Origin: Bacteroidia bacterium
GTDB lineage: Bacteria > Bacteroidota > Bacteroidia > Bacteroidales > VadinHA17
Reading direction: 5' to 3'
Assembly: GCA_026391595.1 (NCBI GenBank)
Contig: JAPLDY010000208.1
Coordinates: 1 to 38,471 of the forward strand
Length of the DNA: 38,471 nucleotides
The translations under genes were made by a program, and so were the position numbers. Under the pieces are notes generated by a model. That model saw only the letters and a program-made list of their open reading frames with translations, searched no databases and was not told the DNA's origin. This document shows, one piece after another, positions 1-8,756 of the stretch (the stretch's first letter is position 1; the number at the start of each line of letters is the position of its first letter).

Positions 1-234
1 TGTGACCTTATCCCGGGATCCGGTCATTTCCGGACGACGGTTAAGAAAGGTCTCGAAATTATAAAAGGCTTAAGAGGTTTCACAAGCGGTTATGCTGTAC
101 CTACTTTCGTTGTGGATGCCCCCGGCGGCGGCGGAAAAATACCTCTGCTACCGAATTATGTCGTCGAGCATAACAGCGAAAAAATTGTTCTGCGTAACTA
201 CAAGGGTGTTTTGTGCGAATACCCTGAAAAATAA
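1..234 (+). CDS. kamA: Lysine 2,3-aminomutase, C-terminal part (5' end outside window)
   Basis: Frame 1 is open from the first base to TAA at 232-234 and encodes the last 77 residues of a KamA-family radical SAM, PLP-dependent aminomutase, which interconverts L-lysine and beta-lysine. The PLP-binding lysine is in the PGGGGK motif (residue 46 of the fragment). Two aspartates, at fragment residues 2 (CDL) and 39 (VVDAP), are 37 apart and the second lies 7 before the PLP lysine; this is the spacing of Asp293, Asp330 and Lys337 in the clostridial enzyme, where the aspartates hold the substrate epsilon-amino group. Their retention favours lysine over glutamate as substrate. The radical SAM Cys cluster lies upstream, out of view. 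The next gene starts 8 nt after the stop, so this is probably the first visible gene of an operon with two ATP-grasp ligases and an acetyltransferase. The family call is firm; the role in this operon is inferred. Confidence 0.93.
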   Translation, partial: CDLIPGSGHFRTTVKKGLEIIKGLRGFTSGYAVPTFVVDAPGGGGKIPLLPNYVVEHNSEKIVLRNYKGVLCEYPEK

Positions 235-242
235 TAAAATTA

Positions 243-1217
243 ATGAAGGTTGGTTTGACTTACGACCTGCGGTCATGGTATATTGACCGTGGTTATACTA
301 TGGAGGATACTGCTGAGTTCGACAAGCAGGAAACTGTTGATGCCATAGCTGAGGCACTCCTTAAAATGGGATTTGAGACAGAGCCAGTAGGCAACTGCTT
401 CCAGTTGATCGATGCACTCTCTGCCGGCAAAAAATGGGATCTCGTTTTCAATATCGTTGAAGGACTTTATGGCGATGGAAGGGAATCAGTGGTTCCGGCA
501 ATCCTCGATCAATATAAGATACCATATGTCTTCAGCGGACCTGTGATACTTGGTGTATCACTGAATAAGTACCTTACGAGGCTTATTGTTTCTGCTGCTG
601 GTGTGCCGGTAAGTCCAGGTATGCTGATCTCATCAATGGAAGATATCAGAAATTGCAAGCTTGAATACCCGCTCTTTATTAAACCGGTTTCTGAAGGTAC
701 GGGAAAAGGAATAAATGAAAAGAGCATGCTCAGCTCTCCTGCAGAGTTAAAGGAGATGGCAGAATGGATATTGAAAAGGTTCGACCAGCCTGCACTTGTT
801 GAAGAATACCTGCCGGGTCGTGAATTCACTGTAGGCATTATTGGGACCGGAGATGAATCAGTCGCCATCGGGGGAATGGAAATTGAATGCAAGGATAACC
901 TCCCCTATTCCGTTGAGTTCAAAGAGAACTACCAGGAGTTCTGCAAATATATTCCTATGGCAAAAGAGTACACTGAAGAGTGTAAATCCGTAGCTTTGCA
1001 GGTATGGAAAGCACTGAGAAGTGTTGATGCAGGAAGAGTTGACGTGAAAGCTGACCGTAATGGCCGCATATGCTTCATGGAAGTCAACCCTCTTGCCGGA
1101 TTGCACCCGGTACATTCCGATCTTCCGATATTATCAAGAATGATCGGTATCAAGTATCAGGTTTTGATGGAGATGATAATGAAAGCAACAATTAAGAGAA
1201 ACCATCTGGCTGTATGA
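243..1217 (+). CDS. D-Ala-D-Ala-ligase-like ATP-grasp enzyme (copy 1)
   Basis: A 324-residue ATP-grasp protein with the Ddl fold order: N-terminal substrate domain, central ATP-binding domain, C-terminal catalytic domain. Visible motifs are the nucleotide lysine at about K147 (YPLFIKPVS) with a glycine-rich EGTGKG loop at 151-156, the hinge/acidic strand EEYLPGRE at 187-194, and the Mg-binding pair in DVKADRNGR (267-275) and EVNPLAGLHP (from E280). Length fits Ddl (about 300-360), but the N-terminal and omega-loop segments differ from true Ddl, and this is not a cell-wall gene cluster. Such enzymes join an acyl phosphate to an amine, usually forming a peptide-type bond. It lies 8 nt after kamA and its stop overlaps the next start (ATGA). 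I infer that it couples beta-lysine or a derivative to a second amino acid; the substrates cannot be read from the sequence. Confidence 0.85.
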   Translation: MKVGLTYDLRSWYIDRGYTMEDTAEFDKQETVDAIAEALLKMGFETEPVGNCFQLIDALSAGKKWDLVFNIVEGLYGDGRESVVPAILDQYKIPYVFSGPVILGVSLNKYLTRLIVSAAGVPVSPGMLISSMEDIRNCKLEYPLFIKPVSEGTGKGINEKSMLSSPAELKEMAEWILKRFDQPALVEEYLPGREFTVGIIGTGDESVAIGGMEIECKDNLPYSVEFKENYQEFCKYIPMAKEYTEECKSVALQVWKALRSVDAGRVDVKADRNGRICFMEVNPLAGLHPVHSDLPILSRMIGIKYQVLMEMIMKATIKRNHLAV

Positions 1218-2185
1218 ATTTCAGGAAATGCTGCATAATCTTTAATCAGCCTCGCGAGGATGCTCTTGCTGATGAACTTGATGTTCTGGAACAGGTAGAG
1301 TTCATAGAAGAAAATCTGAATCAGCTGGGAATAGAAACTTACAGGAAGGGAATAACTGCCAACTTTATGAAGGAGGTGGAAAAACTCTCAGCCGAAAAGC
1401 CTGATTTTGTTTTTAACCTTGTTGAATCTATCAATAACAAGGGGGAACTCTGTTATTTTGTTCCGGCATTGCTGAATATGCATTCTATACCTTATACCGG
1501 AAATCCGGTCGAGGCTATGTTCATTACGACCAGCAAGGCGCTTACAAGCAAAACATTAAAACAATCAGGAATAAATAACCCTGGCGGATTTGCTCCCTCA
1601 GAAAGAGAAAAACTTATCACCGGTAATCAATATATAATCAAACCGGTTTGGGAAGATGGCTCGCTTGGTATAACAGGAGAATCAGTTTTTACCTATTCTC
1701 CTGAATATGAAATGAAGCTCAGGAATTATAAGGATTCTCACTGGCTGATTGAAGACTATATAGAGGGAAGAGAATTCAATATAAGCGTTCTATCCAGCAA
1801 CAATGGCCCGGAAGTAATGCCTCCCGCAGAGATGACATTTAATAATTTTGGCAAGGGAATGCCAAAGATCGTCGATTTCAAAGCTAAGTGGGAAGAGGGT
1901 TCATTTGAATACGAAAATACTATAAGGCATTTCCCCGGAGATAAGCTGAATCCGGTTCTGAAGAAAAGGATCATGGATGCTGCACTTGAATGCTGGCATG
2001 TGTTTGGTCTTAAGGGTTATGCAAGGGTCGATATGCGCGTTGACCTGAATGATAATCCTTACGTAATTGAAGTGAATGCAAATCCGTGTCTTTCGCCTGA
2101 CAGCGGCGTTGTGGCTGCGATAACAGCTGCAGGCTTGCCCTTTACTGACGTTGTCAGCCGGATTATTAATGATATAAATATATAA
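1214..2185 (+). CDS. D-Ala-D-Ala-ligase-like ATP-grasp enzyme (copy 2)
   Basis: A second 323-residue ATP-grasp ligase, clearly diverged from copy 1. Motifs: ATP lysine at about K143 (YIIKPVWEDGSLGI, glycine loop 147-153), EDYIEGRE (180-187), catalytic ARVDMRVD (270-277) and metal-binding EVNANPCLSPDSG starting at E286. The N-terminal half has FVFNLVESINNKG at the position where Ddl binds its first substrate, followed by a serine-lysine stretch typical of the ATP domain entrance. The start overlaps the previous stop by 4 nt, so the two ligases are translationally coupled. Two consecutive ligases suggest two successive condensations or one heterodimeric ligase; that is inference. No signal peptide, so it acts in the cytoplasm. 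Confidence 0.85.
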   Translation: MNFRKCCIIFNQPREDALADELDVLEQVEFIEENLNQLGIETYRKGITANFMKEVEKLSAEKPDFVFNLVESINNKGELCYFVPALLNMHSIPYTGNPVEAMFITTSKALTSKTLKQSGINNPGGFAPSEREKLITGNQYIIKPVWEDGSLGITGESVFTYSPEYEMKLRNYKDSHWLIEDYIEGREFNISVLSSNNGPEVMPPAEMTFNNFGKGMPKIVDFKAKWEEGSFEYENTIRHFPGDKLNPVLKKRIMDAALECWHVFGLKGYARVDMRVDLNDNPYVIEVNANPCLSPDSGVVAAITAAGLPFTDVVSRIINDINI

Positions 2186-2188
2186 GGT

Positions 2189-2668
2189 ATGGCAGTCATT
2201 TCCGAAGATATCAGCAAAAGCGACAGGAAGGAGATTGAAGGGATACTCAGATCGACTGATTTTTTTTATGAATTCGAAATACAGACCGCTCTGGATATCG
2301 CTGACGAAACCCTCGAAAAAGGGATGGAAAAGAGCGGATATTACTGGCTCAAATCCGTAGATGAAGATGGACTTGTTGCCTTCGCCAACTTCGGAAAGAA
2401 CGAATTCTCAACTCACTCATGGGAACTTTACTGGATTGCAGTTCACCATAATTCAAGACACAAAAAGCTCGGTTCCTTACTCCTTAAAGCAGTGGAAGAT
2501 AAAGTCAGAAACCTTGGAGGAAAGATCCTCTGGATTGAAACTGCCGGAAGAGCACTCTATTCGCCGACAGAAGGATTCTACAGGAGAAACGGGTACGAAC
2601 TGGCAGCCAGCCTTAAAGATTTCTATAGCCAGGGCGATCCGAAGCAGATATATGTAAAAGTATTATAG
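2189..2668 (+). CDS. GNAT-family N-acetyltransferase
   Basis: A 159-residue single-domain GNAT protein that starts 3 nt after the second ligase stop. The beta4/motif A region is at about 78-100 (WELYWIAVHHNSRHKKLGS). The pyrophosphate-binding consensus R-x-x-G-x-G/A is degenerate here, with Lys at the first glycine position (RHKKLG). Motif B follows, with YSPTEGFYRRNGY near 124-136. In methanogens a KamA partner (AblB) acetylates beta-lysine at N-epsilon, but AblB is longer; this protein is not obviously AblB. Because of the operon I infer acetylation of beta-lysine, of a beta-lysine peptide, or self-protection against the product. Converges with the CYTH gene 2 nt downstream. Confidence 0.85.
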   Translation: MAVISEDISKSDRKEIEGILRSTDFFYEFEIQTALDIADETLEKGMEKSGYYWLKSVDEDGLVAFANFGKNEFSTHSWELYWIAVHHNSRHKKLGSLLLKAVEDKVRNLGGKILWIETAGRALYSPTEGFYRRNGYELAASLKDFYSQGDPKQIYVKVL

Positions 2669-2670
2669 GG

Positions 2671-3120
2671 TTACTTTATAAGGCTGGCATTGTAATACTC
2701 TGATCTGCCAGTGACCTCTTCTCCCAGCCACTCAGGTTTCTCAAACTTTTCAGATTCCGAAGAAAGTTCGATTTCAGCAATTACCAGTCCTTCATTTTTA
2801 TCGTGAAAAACATCGACTTCATAAGTATGCTTACCGCAGGGTATAAGATATCTTGTTTTAAGGATCTTGCCGGGCAGGCATAGCTTCATAATTTCTTCTG
2901 CATCTGGCAGCGGAACCGGAATTTCCCATTCTCCGCGTGCAAAGGAATTCTTTTTTGACCTTCCTTTAATAGTGAGTAAAGCTGTTTCTCCGGAGATCCT
3001 TAACCTGATTGTTTTTTCAGGATCAATTGACAGATATCTCTGCAGGATTTCATAATGTCCTGTGGAAAGATGTCTGAATTCTCCTTTAACCAGGAATTTG
3101 CGTTCGGTTTCTGTGGCCAT
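2671..3120 (-). CDS. CYTH-domain protein (triphosphate tunnel metalloenzyme family)
   Basis: 149 residues, starting with MATETERKFLV, which contains the N-terminal ExExK signature (E4, E6, K8) of CYTH/triphosphate tunnel enzymes. Further strands carry alternating basic and acidic residues expected in the tunnel (RLRISG, LTIKGR, YEVDVF, IAEIEL). Relatives hydrolyse inorganic triphosphate or nucleoside triphosphates in the cytoplasm; class IV adenylate cyclases also share the fold, but this small single-domain form is more like the tripolyphosphatase group. Monocistronic, convergent with the GNAT gene and followed upstream by about 260 nt of AT-rich DNA. Exact substrate unknown. Confidence 0.85.
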   Translation of the reverse strand: MATETERKFLVKGEFRHLSTGHYEILQRYLSIDPEKTIRLRISGETALLTIKGRSKKNSFARGEWEIPVPLPDAEEIMKLCLPGKILKTRYLIPCGKHTYEVDVFHDKNEGLVIAEIELSSESEKFEKPEWLGEEVTGRSEYYNASLIK

Positions 3121-3379
3121 GGCAGTATAAAGAAACTGCTAATTTACAATTTTGTTTGTACTGATATGATGTCCTGAATGCCGAATACTAATTTCGAATG
3201 CGTAGAATATAAGTTCTAATAACTTTAGTCATCAGATTTAGCAATTAGATATCGATAGATTAAGCATTTATCAAAATTAAGCAGAGTTTGACGTAATAAA
3301 TTTCTTCAGGTCCCTCCTATTTTATAAATTTAGCTTCGAAATATATATATAATTGTATACCATAAAACCTCTATAATCC

Positions 3380-6061
3380 ATGAAAACGAAACTCTCCCTC
3401 ACCCTTCTTTTATCTTTTTCCTTTTATCTTTTGTCTTCTCAGGTGCCTCAGGGCTTCAACTACCAGGCAATTGCCCGTGACGGATCAGGCAATATTCTGG
3501 CTAATACACCTTTGCAGGCAATGATCTATATACAATCTTTATCAACAGGCGGAACTATCTTCTGGAAAGAACTGCACTCCTCCGTAACCACCAATAGCTT
3601 CGGGCTATTCACGCTTGTTATCGGGACAGGGACAAGGCAGACGGCCAGCACTGTTGCCACATTTGATCTTATTGACTGGAGTGTAACCCCAAAATATCTT
3701 TTCACTCAGATATATTATTCAGGTTCCTGGAAAGATATGGGAACCTCTCAGCTTTATACGGTTCCCTATGCCATGACGGCTAAAAGCCTTACCGGTACGG
3801 GAAAGCTTGGCATTAAGGGAACAACAACTGATCTTGAAGAGGCAATTTTTGAAGTTAAGAATAAGGACGGCCAGGTTATTTTCGCCGTTTACAATGAAGG
3901 AGTCCGCATATATGTTGATAACGGATCGAAAGGCACAAAGGGCGGTTTTGCTGTTGGAGGATTTGACCAGGCAAAAACATGGAACCAGGAACTTCTTCGT
4001 GTAACCGGCGACAGCACAAGGATTTATGTCAACCAGAATGCAAGCAAGGGTGTTAAAGGAGGTTTTGCAGTAGGCGGCTTCGATGGTTCTAAAGCAAATA
4101 CAGTTACCACTTTCACATCACTTACTCCGCAAAACTATTTTATTGGCCATGAAAGCGGGATTAAAACTTTACCCACTGTAAGTTCCGGTATATACAACTC
4201 ATTCTTTGGTTACCAGTCCGGAAAAGCCAATGTTTCAGGTATGAGCAACGTATTTATTGGTTACCAGTCTGGGATGGTAAATACAGCTTCAAACAATGTT
4301 TTTATTGGTTATCAGAGTGGTCTGTTCAACACATCCGGTAATAATAATATTTTTCTTGGATATCAATCAGGCTACACAAATATTGACGGAATCTTTAACA
4401 CTTTTATGGGTTATAGGTCAGGTTACTATAATGACCACGGTGACAGAAATGCATTTGTCGGGTATCGGTCTGGTTATTCAAATACTGATGGCGAATGGAA
4501 TGCGTTCTTTGGTTTTCAGGCTGGTTATGGTAATACTCTTGGTAATAATAATTCCTATTTCGGACAGAATACAGCCTTTTATTCAACTACGGCAATCAAT
4601 AACTCCTTCTTTGGCTACGAAGCAGGAATGAATAATCTCTCAGGAAGTAATAATACTTATATTGGCTACAGAGCCGGACATTCTGTTCTCAATGCAATAG
4701 CCTATGATAACGTAATGATAGGTCAGGATGTGGGGTATTCACTTTCCACAGGCCATGATAACATAAGCCTTGGAAACAAGGCAGGATATAGTTTAAATAC
4801 AGGTAATTACAACGTCTTTGTCGGTTCTGAAGCAGGTTATTCAAACCAGGATGGGCAATATAATACTTTTCTCGGGTACCAGGCAGGGAACAAAAATGTC
4901 GGAGGCGCCGGTACCTGGGAAGGTGAGTTTAATACATTCCTCGGATACCAGGCAGGATTTAACAGTACTTCGGGATACAGAAACATCGCCATAGGTTTCC
5001 AGGCCGGTTTTGGTTACACCACAAACCGATACAATGTATGTATAGGTGAACAGTCAGGATTTGCTTTGGATGCAGGACAGGCCAATGTGATTATTGGTAC
5101 TTATACCGGTAAACAAGTGAGCAGTGGTGAAGGAAATATCCTGCTTGGACTTGAATCTGGTTTAGCTGTAACTACTGCATCTTACAATGTAATGTTAGGC
5201 CATGCCGCAGGAAGATCAGCATCTGGCAGTGGTAATGTATTTATTGGCAAATATGCAGGATATGGTCAGTCAGGAGATAACCAGCTGGTAATTGAAAACA
5301 ATTACCTTGGTGCGGATAATGCGACTAATGCGTTGATCTATGGTGACTTTAATAGTAATTTATTACGGTTTAATGGTAGTGTTGGAGTCAATGCAATACC
5401 CGGTGCTGCCAAGCTGAACGTTGTGGACAATACAACGACCATTGCAGTAAGAGGAGAAACTTCCTGGGTCGGATCTACTGATCATTATGGGATATTTGGT
5501 GTTGGTGGCGGAAGCAGCGATTGGAATCATGGTGTTTATGGATCTGCATCCGGAGGAACACAGGCTTTTGGAGTTTGGGGAACAGCCTCAGGTGCTTCCA
5601 GCTATAATGTCGGAGTATTCGGTACTGCTTCTGGTCCAGGAAATGCTGCTGGATATTTTGCAGGACCTGTCACCGTGACAGGTGCATTTACGAACCCATC
5701 CGACCAAAACTTAAAGAAGGATATTCAACCGCTTTTTGGAGCTCTTGATAAGATACTTAGAGTACAAGGTGTGAGTTACCTCTGGAAATCGGAACAGGAG
5801 TTGGACGATTTTATACCCAACAAATCTTCAGATGGTAAGATGGGCGTCCATGAGAAATTTAATTTCCCTGAAGGAAAACAGATTGGTGTGATTGCTCAGG
5901 ACGTAGAAAAGGTGTTACCTGAGCTTGTTCAAACAGATGCCGATGGAATCAAATCTGTTGATTATATAAAAATGATACCTGTGCTTATTGAAGCTATGAA
6001 GGAGCAACAAAAGATGATAGAAGAACTTTCAGCTGAGATTGAGCAACTAAAGAACAAATAA
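3380..6061 (+). CDS. Exported modular fibre-like protein with C-terminal peptidase S74 chaperone domain
   Basis: 893 residues. A signal peptide (MKTKLSL...LLSSQ) is followed by a GFNYQAIARDGSG domain of a type common in Bacteroidota exported proteins. At about 150-235 a module FEVKNKDGQVIFAVY is followed by two KGGFAVGGFD elements. From about 265 to 635 there are some 21 imperfect repeats of 17-24 residues built on (F/I)(F/I/L)GYQSG and N-T-x-G, suggesting a beta-roll or trimeric shaft. The C-terminus has the S74 intramolecular chaperone signature SDQNLKKDI with Ser774 and Lys779 at the 5-residue spacing of the autocleavage dyad, then a short coiled coil (IEELSAEIEQLKNK). In phage fibres this domain trimerises the shaft and cuts itself off. 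Function here, probably surface attachment or structure, is inferred. No T9SS C-terminal signal is evident. Followed by a strong terminator. Confidence 0.88.
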   Translation: MKTKLSLTLLLSFSFYLLSSQVPQGFNYQAIARDGSGNILANTPLQAMIYIQSLSTGGTIFWKELHSSVTTNSFGLFTLVIGTGTRQTASTVATFDLIDWSVTPKYLFTQIYYSGSWKDMGTSQLYTVPYAMTAKSLTGTGKLGIKGTTTDLEEAIFEVKNKDGQVIFAVYNEGVRIYVDNGSKGTKGGFAVGGFDQAKTWNQELLRVTGDSTRIYVNQNASKGVKGGFAVGGFDGSKANTVTTFTSLTPQNYFIGHESGIKTLPTVSSGIYNSFFGYQSGKANVSGMSNVFIGYQSGMVNTASNNVFIGYQSGLFNTSGNNNIFLGYQSGYTNIDGIFNTFMGYRSGYYNDHGDRNAFVGYRSGYSNTDGEWNAFFGFQAGYGNTLGNNNSYFGQNTAFYSTTAINNSFFGYEAGMNNLSGSNNTYIGYRAGHSVLNAIAYDNVMIGQDVGYSLSTGHDNISLGNKAGYSLNTGNYNVFVGSEAGYSNQDGQYNTFLGYQAGNKNVGGAGTWEGEFNTFLGYQAGFNSTSGYRNIAIGFQAGFGYTTNRYNVCIGEQSGFALDAGQANVIIGTYTGKQVSSGEGNILLGLESGLAVTTASYNVMLGHAAGRSASGSGNVFIGKYAGYGQSGDNQLVIENNYLGADNATNALIYGDFNSNLLRFNGSVGVNAIPGAAKLNVVDNTTTIAVRGETSWVGSTDHYGIFGVGGGSSDWNHGVYGSASGGTQAFGVWGTASGASSYNVGVFGTASGPGNAAGYFAGPVTVTGAFTNPSDQNLKKDIQPLFGALDKILRVQGVSYLWKSEQELDDFIPNKSSDGKMGVHEKFNFPEGKQIGVIAQDVEKVLPELVQTDADGIKSVDYIKMIPVLIEAMKEQQKMIEELSAEIEQLKNK

Positions 6062-6081
6062 AATCAAACATTTTGATTATT

Positions 6082-6114
6082 AAAGCCGTTCCTGCAACCG
6101 GAACGGCTTTTTTA
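6082..6114 (+). terminator. Rho-independent terminator after the first fibre gene
   Basis: Perfect 11-bp hairpin: AAAGCCGTTCC at 6082-6092 pairs with GGAACGGCTTT at 6100-6110, 7-nt loop TGCAACC, and the T-run continues to 6113. It lies 21 nt after the stop of the S74 protein and separates it from the second fibre gene. Confidence 0.9.
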
Positions 6115-6189
6115 TTGTCATATATTTAACGTTTACGAACGATAAATGTCCGTTCGTGTAATATATTAGAATCGTATTCTTTTATTTCA

Positions 6190-6197
6190 TAATTTTG
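6190..6197 (+). promoter_or_regulatory. Bacteroidota -7 element of the second fibre gene
   Basis: TAATTTTG matches TAnnTTTG exactly, 45 nt before the ATG at 6243. No good TTTG is seen at the -33 position. The element overlaps the most upstream possible ATG (6195), which argues that this ATG is not transcribed and supports the start at 6243. Confidence 0.45.
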
Positions 6198-6242
6198 ATA
6201 GAATACCTTAATAAGATTTTTCAAATATTTAATATTAATAAT

Positions 6243-8747
6243 ATGAAGAAGCTATTGTTTTTTATGAGTTTCAGCATCCTGTGCACAATGATGATTGCAC
6301 AGGTCCCCGATGGATTCAACTATCAGGCCGTTGCACTCAACGGGACGGGAAGTCCCATAGCAAACAAGACTATTCAGGTAAAGATCTCTATTCTTACCGA
6401 TACAACTGGATTCCATGCAGGAGGAACGGGTACTTACGTATGGGAAGAGCAACAGAGTGCTAATACAAATATGACAGGTCTGTTCAGCCTGGTGGTAGGC
6501 AATCATGCGGCAACGAAGGTCCAGGGATCAGCTGCCAGCTTCAATGCCATCGACTGGAGGGTTAGTCCCCTTTATATTGGCATCAAGATACTTCCGCCAT
6601 CATCAACAACCTGGAAAAACATGGGGACCTCAAAGCTCTGGTCTGTACCTTATTCGAAGGTTTCAGACGGTATTGCAGAGGGATCAAAAGTCTCAATTGT
6701 AAGTGATAATGATGCAGCATTAAATGAGGCACTTTTTGAGGTTAAAAGGAAGGACGGACAAACAGTATTTGCTGTTTATCCGGAAGCGGTGAATATTTAT
6801 GTCCCTAGAACAGGAAAGGGAGTAAAAGGCGGCTTTGCCGTTGGAGGATTTGATGAAACAAAGGTTAAACCCCAGGATTATTTCAGGGTAACACCCGACA
6901 GTGTAAGGATCTATATCGATCCTACTCCGGCAAAAGGAACAAAGGGTGGATTTGCTGTAGGAGGCTATGATGAATCAAAAGGTATCAGCGACATGTACTT
7001 TAATCTGACAGGGGCCTCCAGCGTAAATACCGTCCTGGCATCCCCTCAGGTTCTGTGGTATCCGAATAAGAATGCCTTTCTCGCCGGGAATGTTCATATC
7101 GGACATGTCGACAGCGTGGGAAACTATTCAACAGCACTGGGTTACCAGTCGAGAGCAATAGGAAATTATTCCCAGGCATTCGGATATAAGGCAACAGCCT
7201 TCGGTAATTATTCAACTTCTATAGGTAAAAGATCAATTGCAGGTGCCTATAATTCAAAGCATAATGCCTTTGCATTTGGCAACGATGCCCGAGCCACAGG
7301 GAACGATTCTTATGCTTTCGGTTCTTTAGCGGTTGCATCAGGAAACACATCGATTGCATTAGGCATGGGTGCTCAGGCAACGAGTACGGGAACGATGGCA
7401 TTTGGATTAAATGCCCAGGCAACCAATACTAATGCTCTGGCACTCGGGAACGGCACCCTTGCATCAGGAACTAACTCAACAGCAATGGGTTACCAGTCGC
7501 AATCAAAAGGGGATAAATCTATTGCGATAGGCTCTTTTTACTCTTATTCATATCTTATACCAATAATCAGCCTTGGAAAAGGTGATGTGCCGGGTGATTC
7601 AAAAGGACTTGATGATTTTCTTATTATCAGGCCAATTACTCCGATAACAACTTTAACAAAAAATTTCAGCAGGGCAAACATTGCTGAAGGCCAGTATTCT
7701 GTGGCTGTTGGAAACGGTAACCTTGCTCAGAACGGTGGTCTGGTGTTCGGGTCAAACAGCGACGCTATAAAATTCGGCGCTCTGGCGCTTGGTACATCGG
7801 CCATAGCAAAAGAAGCCAACTCAACGGCCATAGGATATAACTCAGCTGCAAACGGGATCTATTCTGTTGCAATAGGTAATAATGTCACTGCAAATTCCTA
7901 TGGTGAACTATCACTGGGCCAGTGGAACGAATCAATCACCGGTACTTTTGATACATGGAATGAGAGTGAATTATTATTTACAGTTGGTAACGGAGTAAAT
8001 GATGCAAACAGATCAAATGCACTAACTATTTACAAGAATGGTAAATCAATTTTACGTGGTCGATATGCGGTTTCAACATTTAACTACACAAGGTCAAGGT
8101 ATATACCTTTCCTTGGTTTCAGAGATTACGTCTACGGAATCTACACAAACCTTAACAGGGATAATACTGCAATTGAGTACTATTACAGCGGATGGTTCGG
8201 ATCTACCGGTACAGCAGGAACTTATTACGGATTATATGCGGATACAAGATCGGGAGGTGCCATTGATGTTGCGGAATATATTTATGATACTAAAGCCAAT
8301 ACTCAGCCCGCTGATGTTGTGATTGCTGATCCTGCCAATAAAGAGAGTGTAGTCAAATCCTCGAAACCATATCAGACAGGAGTGCTTGGAGTGATTTCGA
8401 CTAAACCTCATATGACTATGGGGATGGAACTGGTTGTCAATGAATCGACGGGAGAACCTATATTAGGTGCAAAGCCATCTGCACGCCTGGCCTTGACAGG
8501 TCGTGTTCCGGTAAATGTCTGCGGTGAGAATGGAGCAATAAAGCCCGGTGATTATCTTACTACATCTTCAACAGAAGGGTATGCAATGAAATGGACCTTA
8601 CTTGATGTTAACGCAGCTAAAGATTTTGATGAACTAAAGAAGATCCTTTCTGAAAATGAAAAGAGACGCAATGCAATAATAGGAAAAGCCGTTGAAAGCT
8701 TCACAGGCTCTACAGGCAAAATAATGGTACTGATCTCACTTCAGTAA
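6243..8747 (+). CDS. Exported modular fibre-like protein with YadA-head repeats and G2-like C-terminal domain
   Basis: 834 residues from ATG 6243; the in-frame ATG at 6195 would put 16 residues before a good signal peptide (MKKLLFFMSFSILCTMMIAQ), so it was not used. The N-terminal GFNYQAVALNG domain, the FEVKRKDGQTVFAVY module and two KGGFAVGG(F/Y)D elements match the preceding gene. The shaft is different: roughly 14-residue YadA-head-like repeats (ALGYQS, AFGYKA, SIGKRS, AFGNDA, ALGNGT and similar) in two blocks separated by a longer insertion. The C-terminus (about 710-834: LTGRVPVNVCGENGAIKPGD, then AIIGKAVE) resembles the peptidase G2-type autoproteolytic domain of phage tail spikes; this match is by pattern and is less certain. 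Likely an outer-surface trimeric fibre, paralogous at its N-terminus to the S74 protein. Confidence 0.85.
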   Translation: MKKLLFFMSFSILCTMMIAQVPDGFNYQAVALNGTGSPIANKTIQVKISILTDTTGFHAGGTGTYVWEEQQSANTNMTGLFSLVVGNHAATKVQGSAASFNAIDWRVSPLYIGIKILPPSSTTWKNMGTSKLWSVPYSKVSDGIAEGSKVSIVSDNDAALNEALFEVKRKDGQTVFAVYPEAVNIYVPRTGKGVKGGFAVGGFDETKVKPQDYFRVTPDSVRIYIDPTPAKGTKGGFAVGGYDESKGISDMYFNLTGASSVNTVLASPQVLWYPNKNAFLAGNVHIGHVDSVGNYSTALGYQSRAIGNYSQAFGYKATAFGNYSTSIGKRSIAGAYNSKHNAFAFGNDARATGNDSYAFGSLAVASGNTSIALGMGAQATSTGTMAFGLNAQATNTNALALGNGTLASGTNSTAMGYQSQSKGDKSIAIGSFYSYSYLIPIISLGKGDVPGDSKGLDDFLIIRPITPITTLTKNFSRANIAEGQYSVAVGNGNLAQNGGLVFGSNSDAIKFGALALGTSAIAKEANSTAIGYNSAANGIYSVAIGNNVTANSYGELSLGQWNESITGTFDTWNESELLFTVGNGVNDANRSNALTIYKNGKSILRGRYAVSTFNYTRSRYIPFLGFRDYVYGIYTNLNRDNTAIEYYYSGWFGSTGTAGTYYGLYADTRSGGAIDVAEYIYDTKANTQPADVVIADPANKESVVKSSKPYQTGVLGVISTKPHMTMGMELVVNESTGEPILGAKPSARLALTGRVPVNVCGENGAIKPGDYLTTSSTEGYAMKWTLLDVNAAKDFDELKKILSENEKRRNAIIGKAVESFTGSTGKIMVLISLQ

Positions 8748-8756
8748 TTTTTAAAC

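Noticed and set aside
509-892. 127-residue minus-strand frame inside the first ATP-grasp gene
   Set aside because: Shadow frame; the plus-strand gene has clear ATP-grasp motifs and operon spacing.
4180-5290. Regular DNA repeats that could suggest a CRISPR array or tandem repeat locus
   Set aside because: They are coding repeats in one open frame with variable unit length, encoding the GYQSG shaft.
6195-6242. Upstream ATG giving a 16-residue longer second fibre protein
   Set aside because: It lies inside a TAnnTTTG promoter element and would put extra residues before a clear signal peptide.
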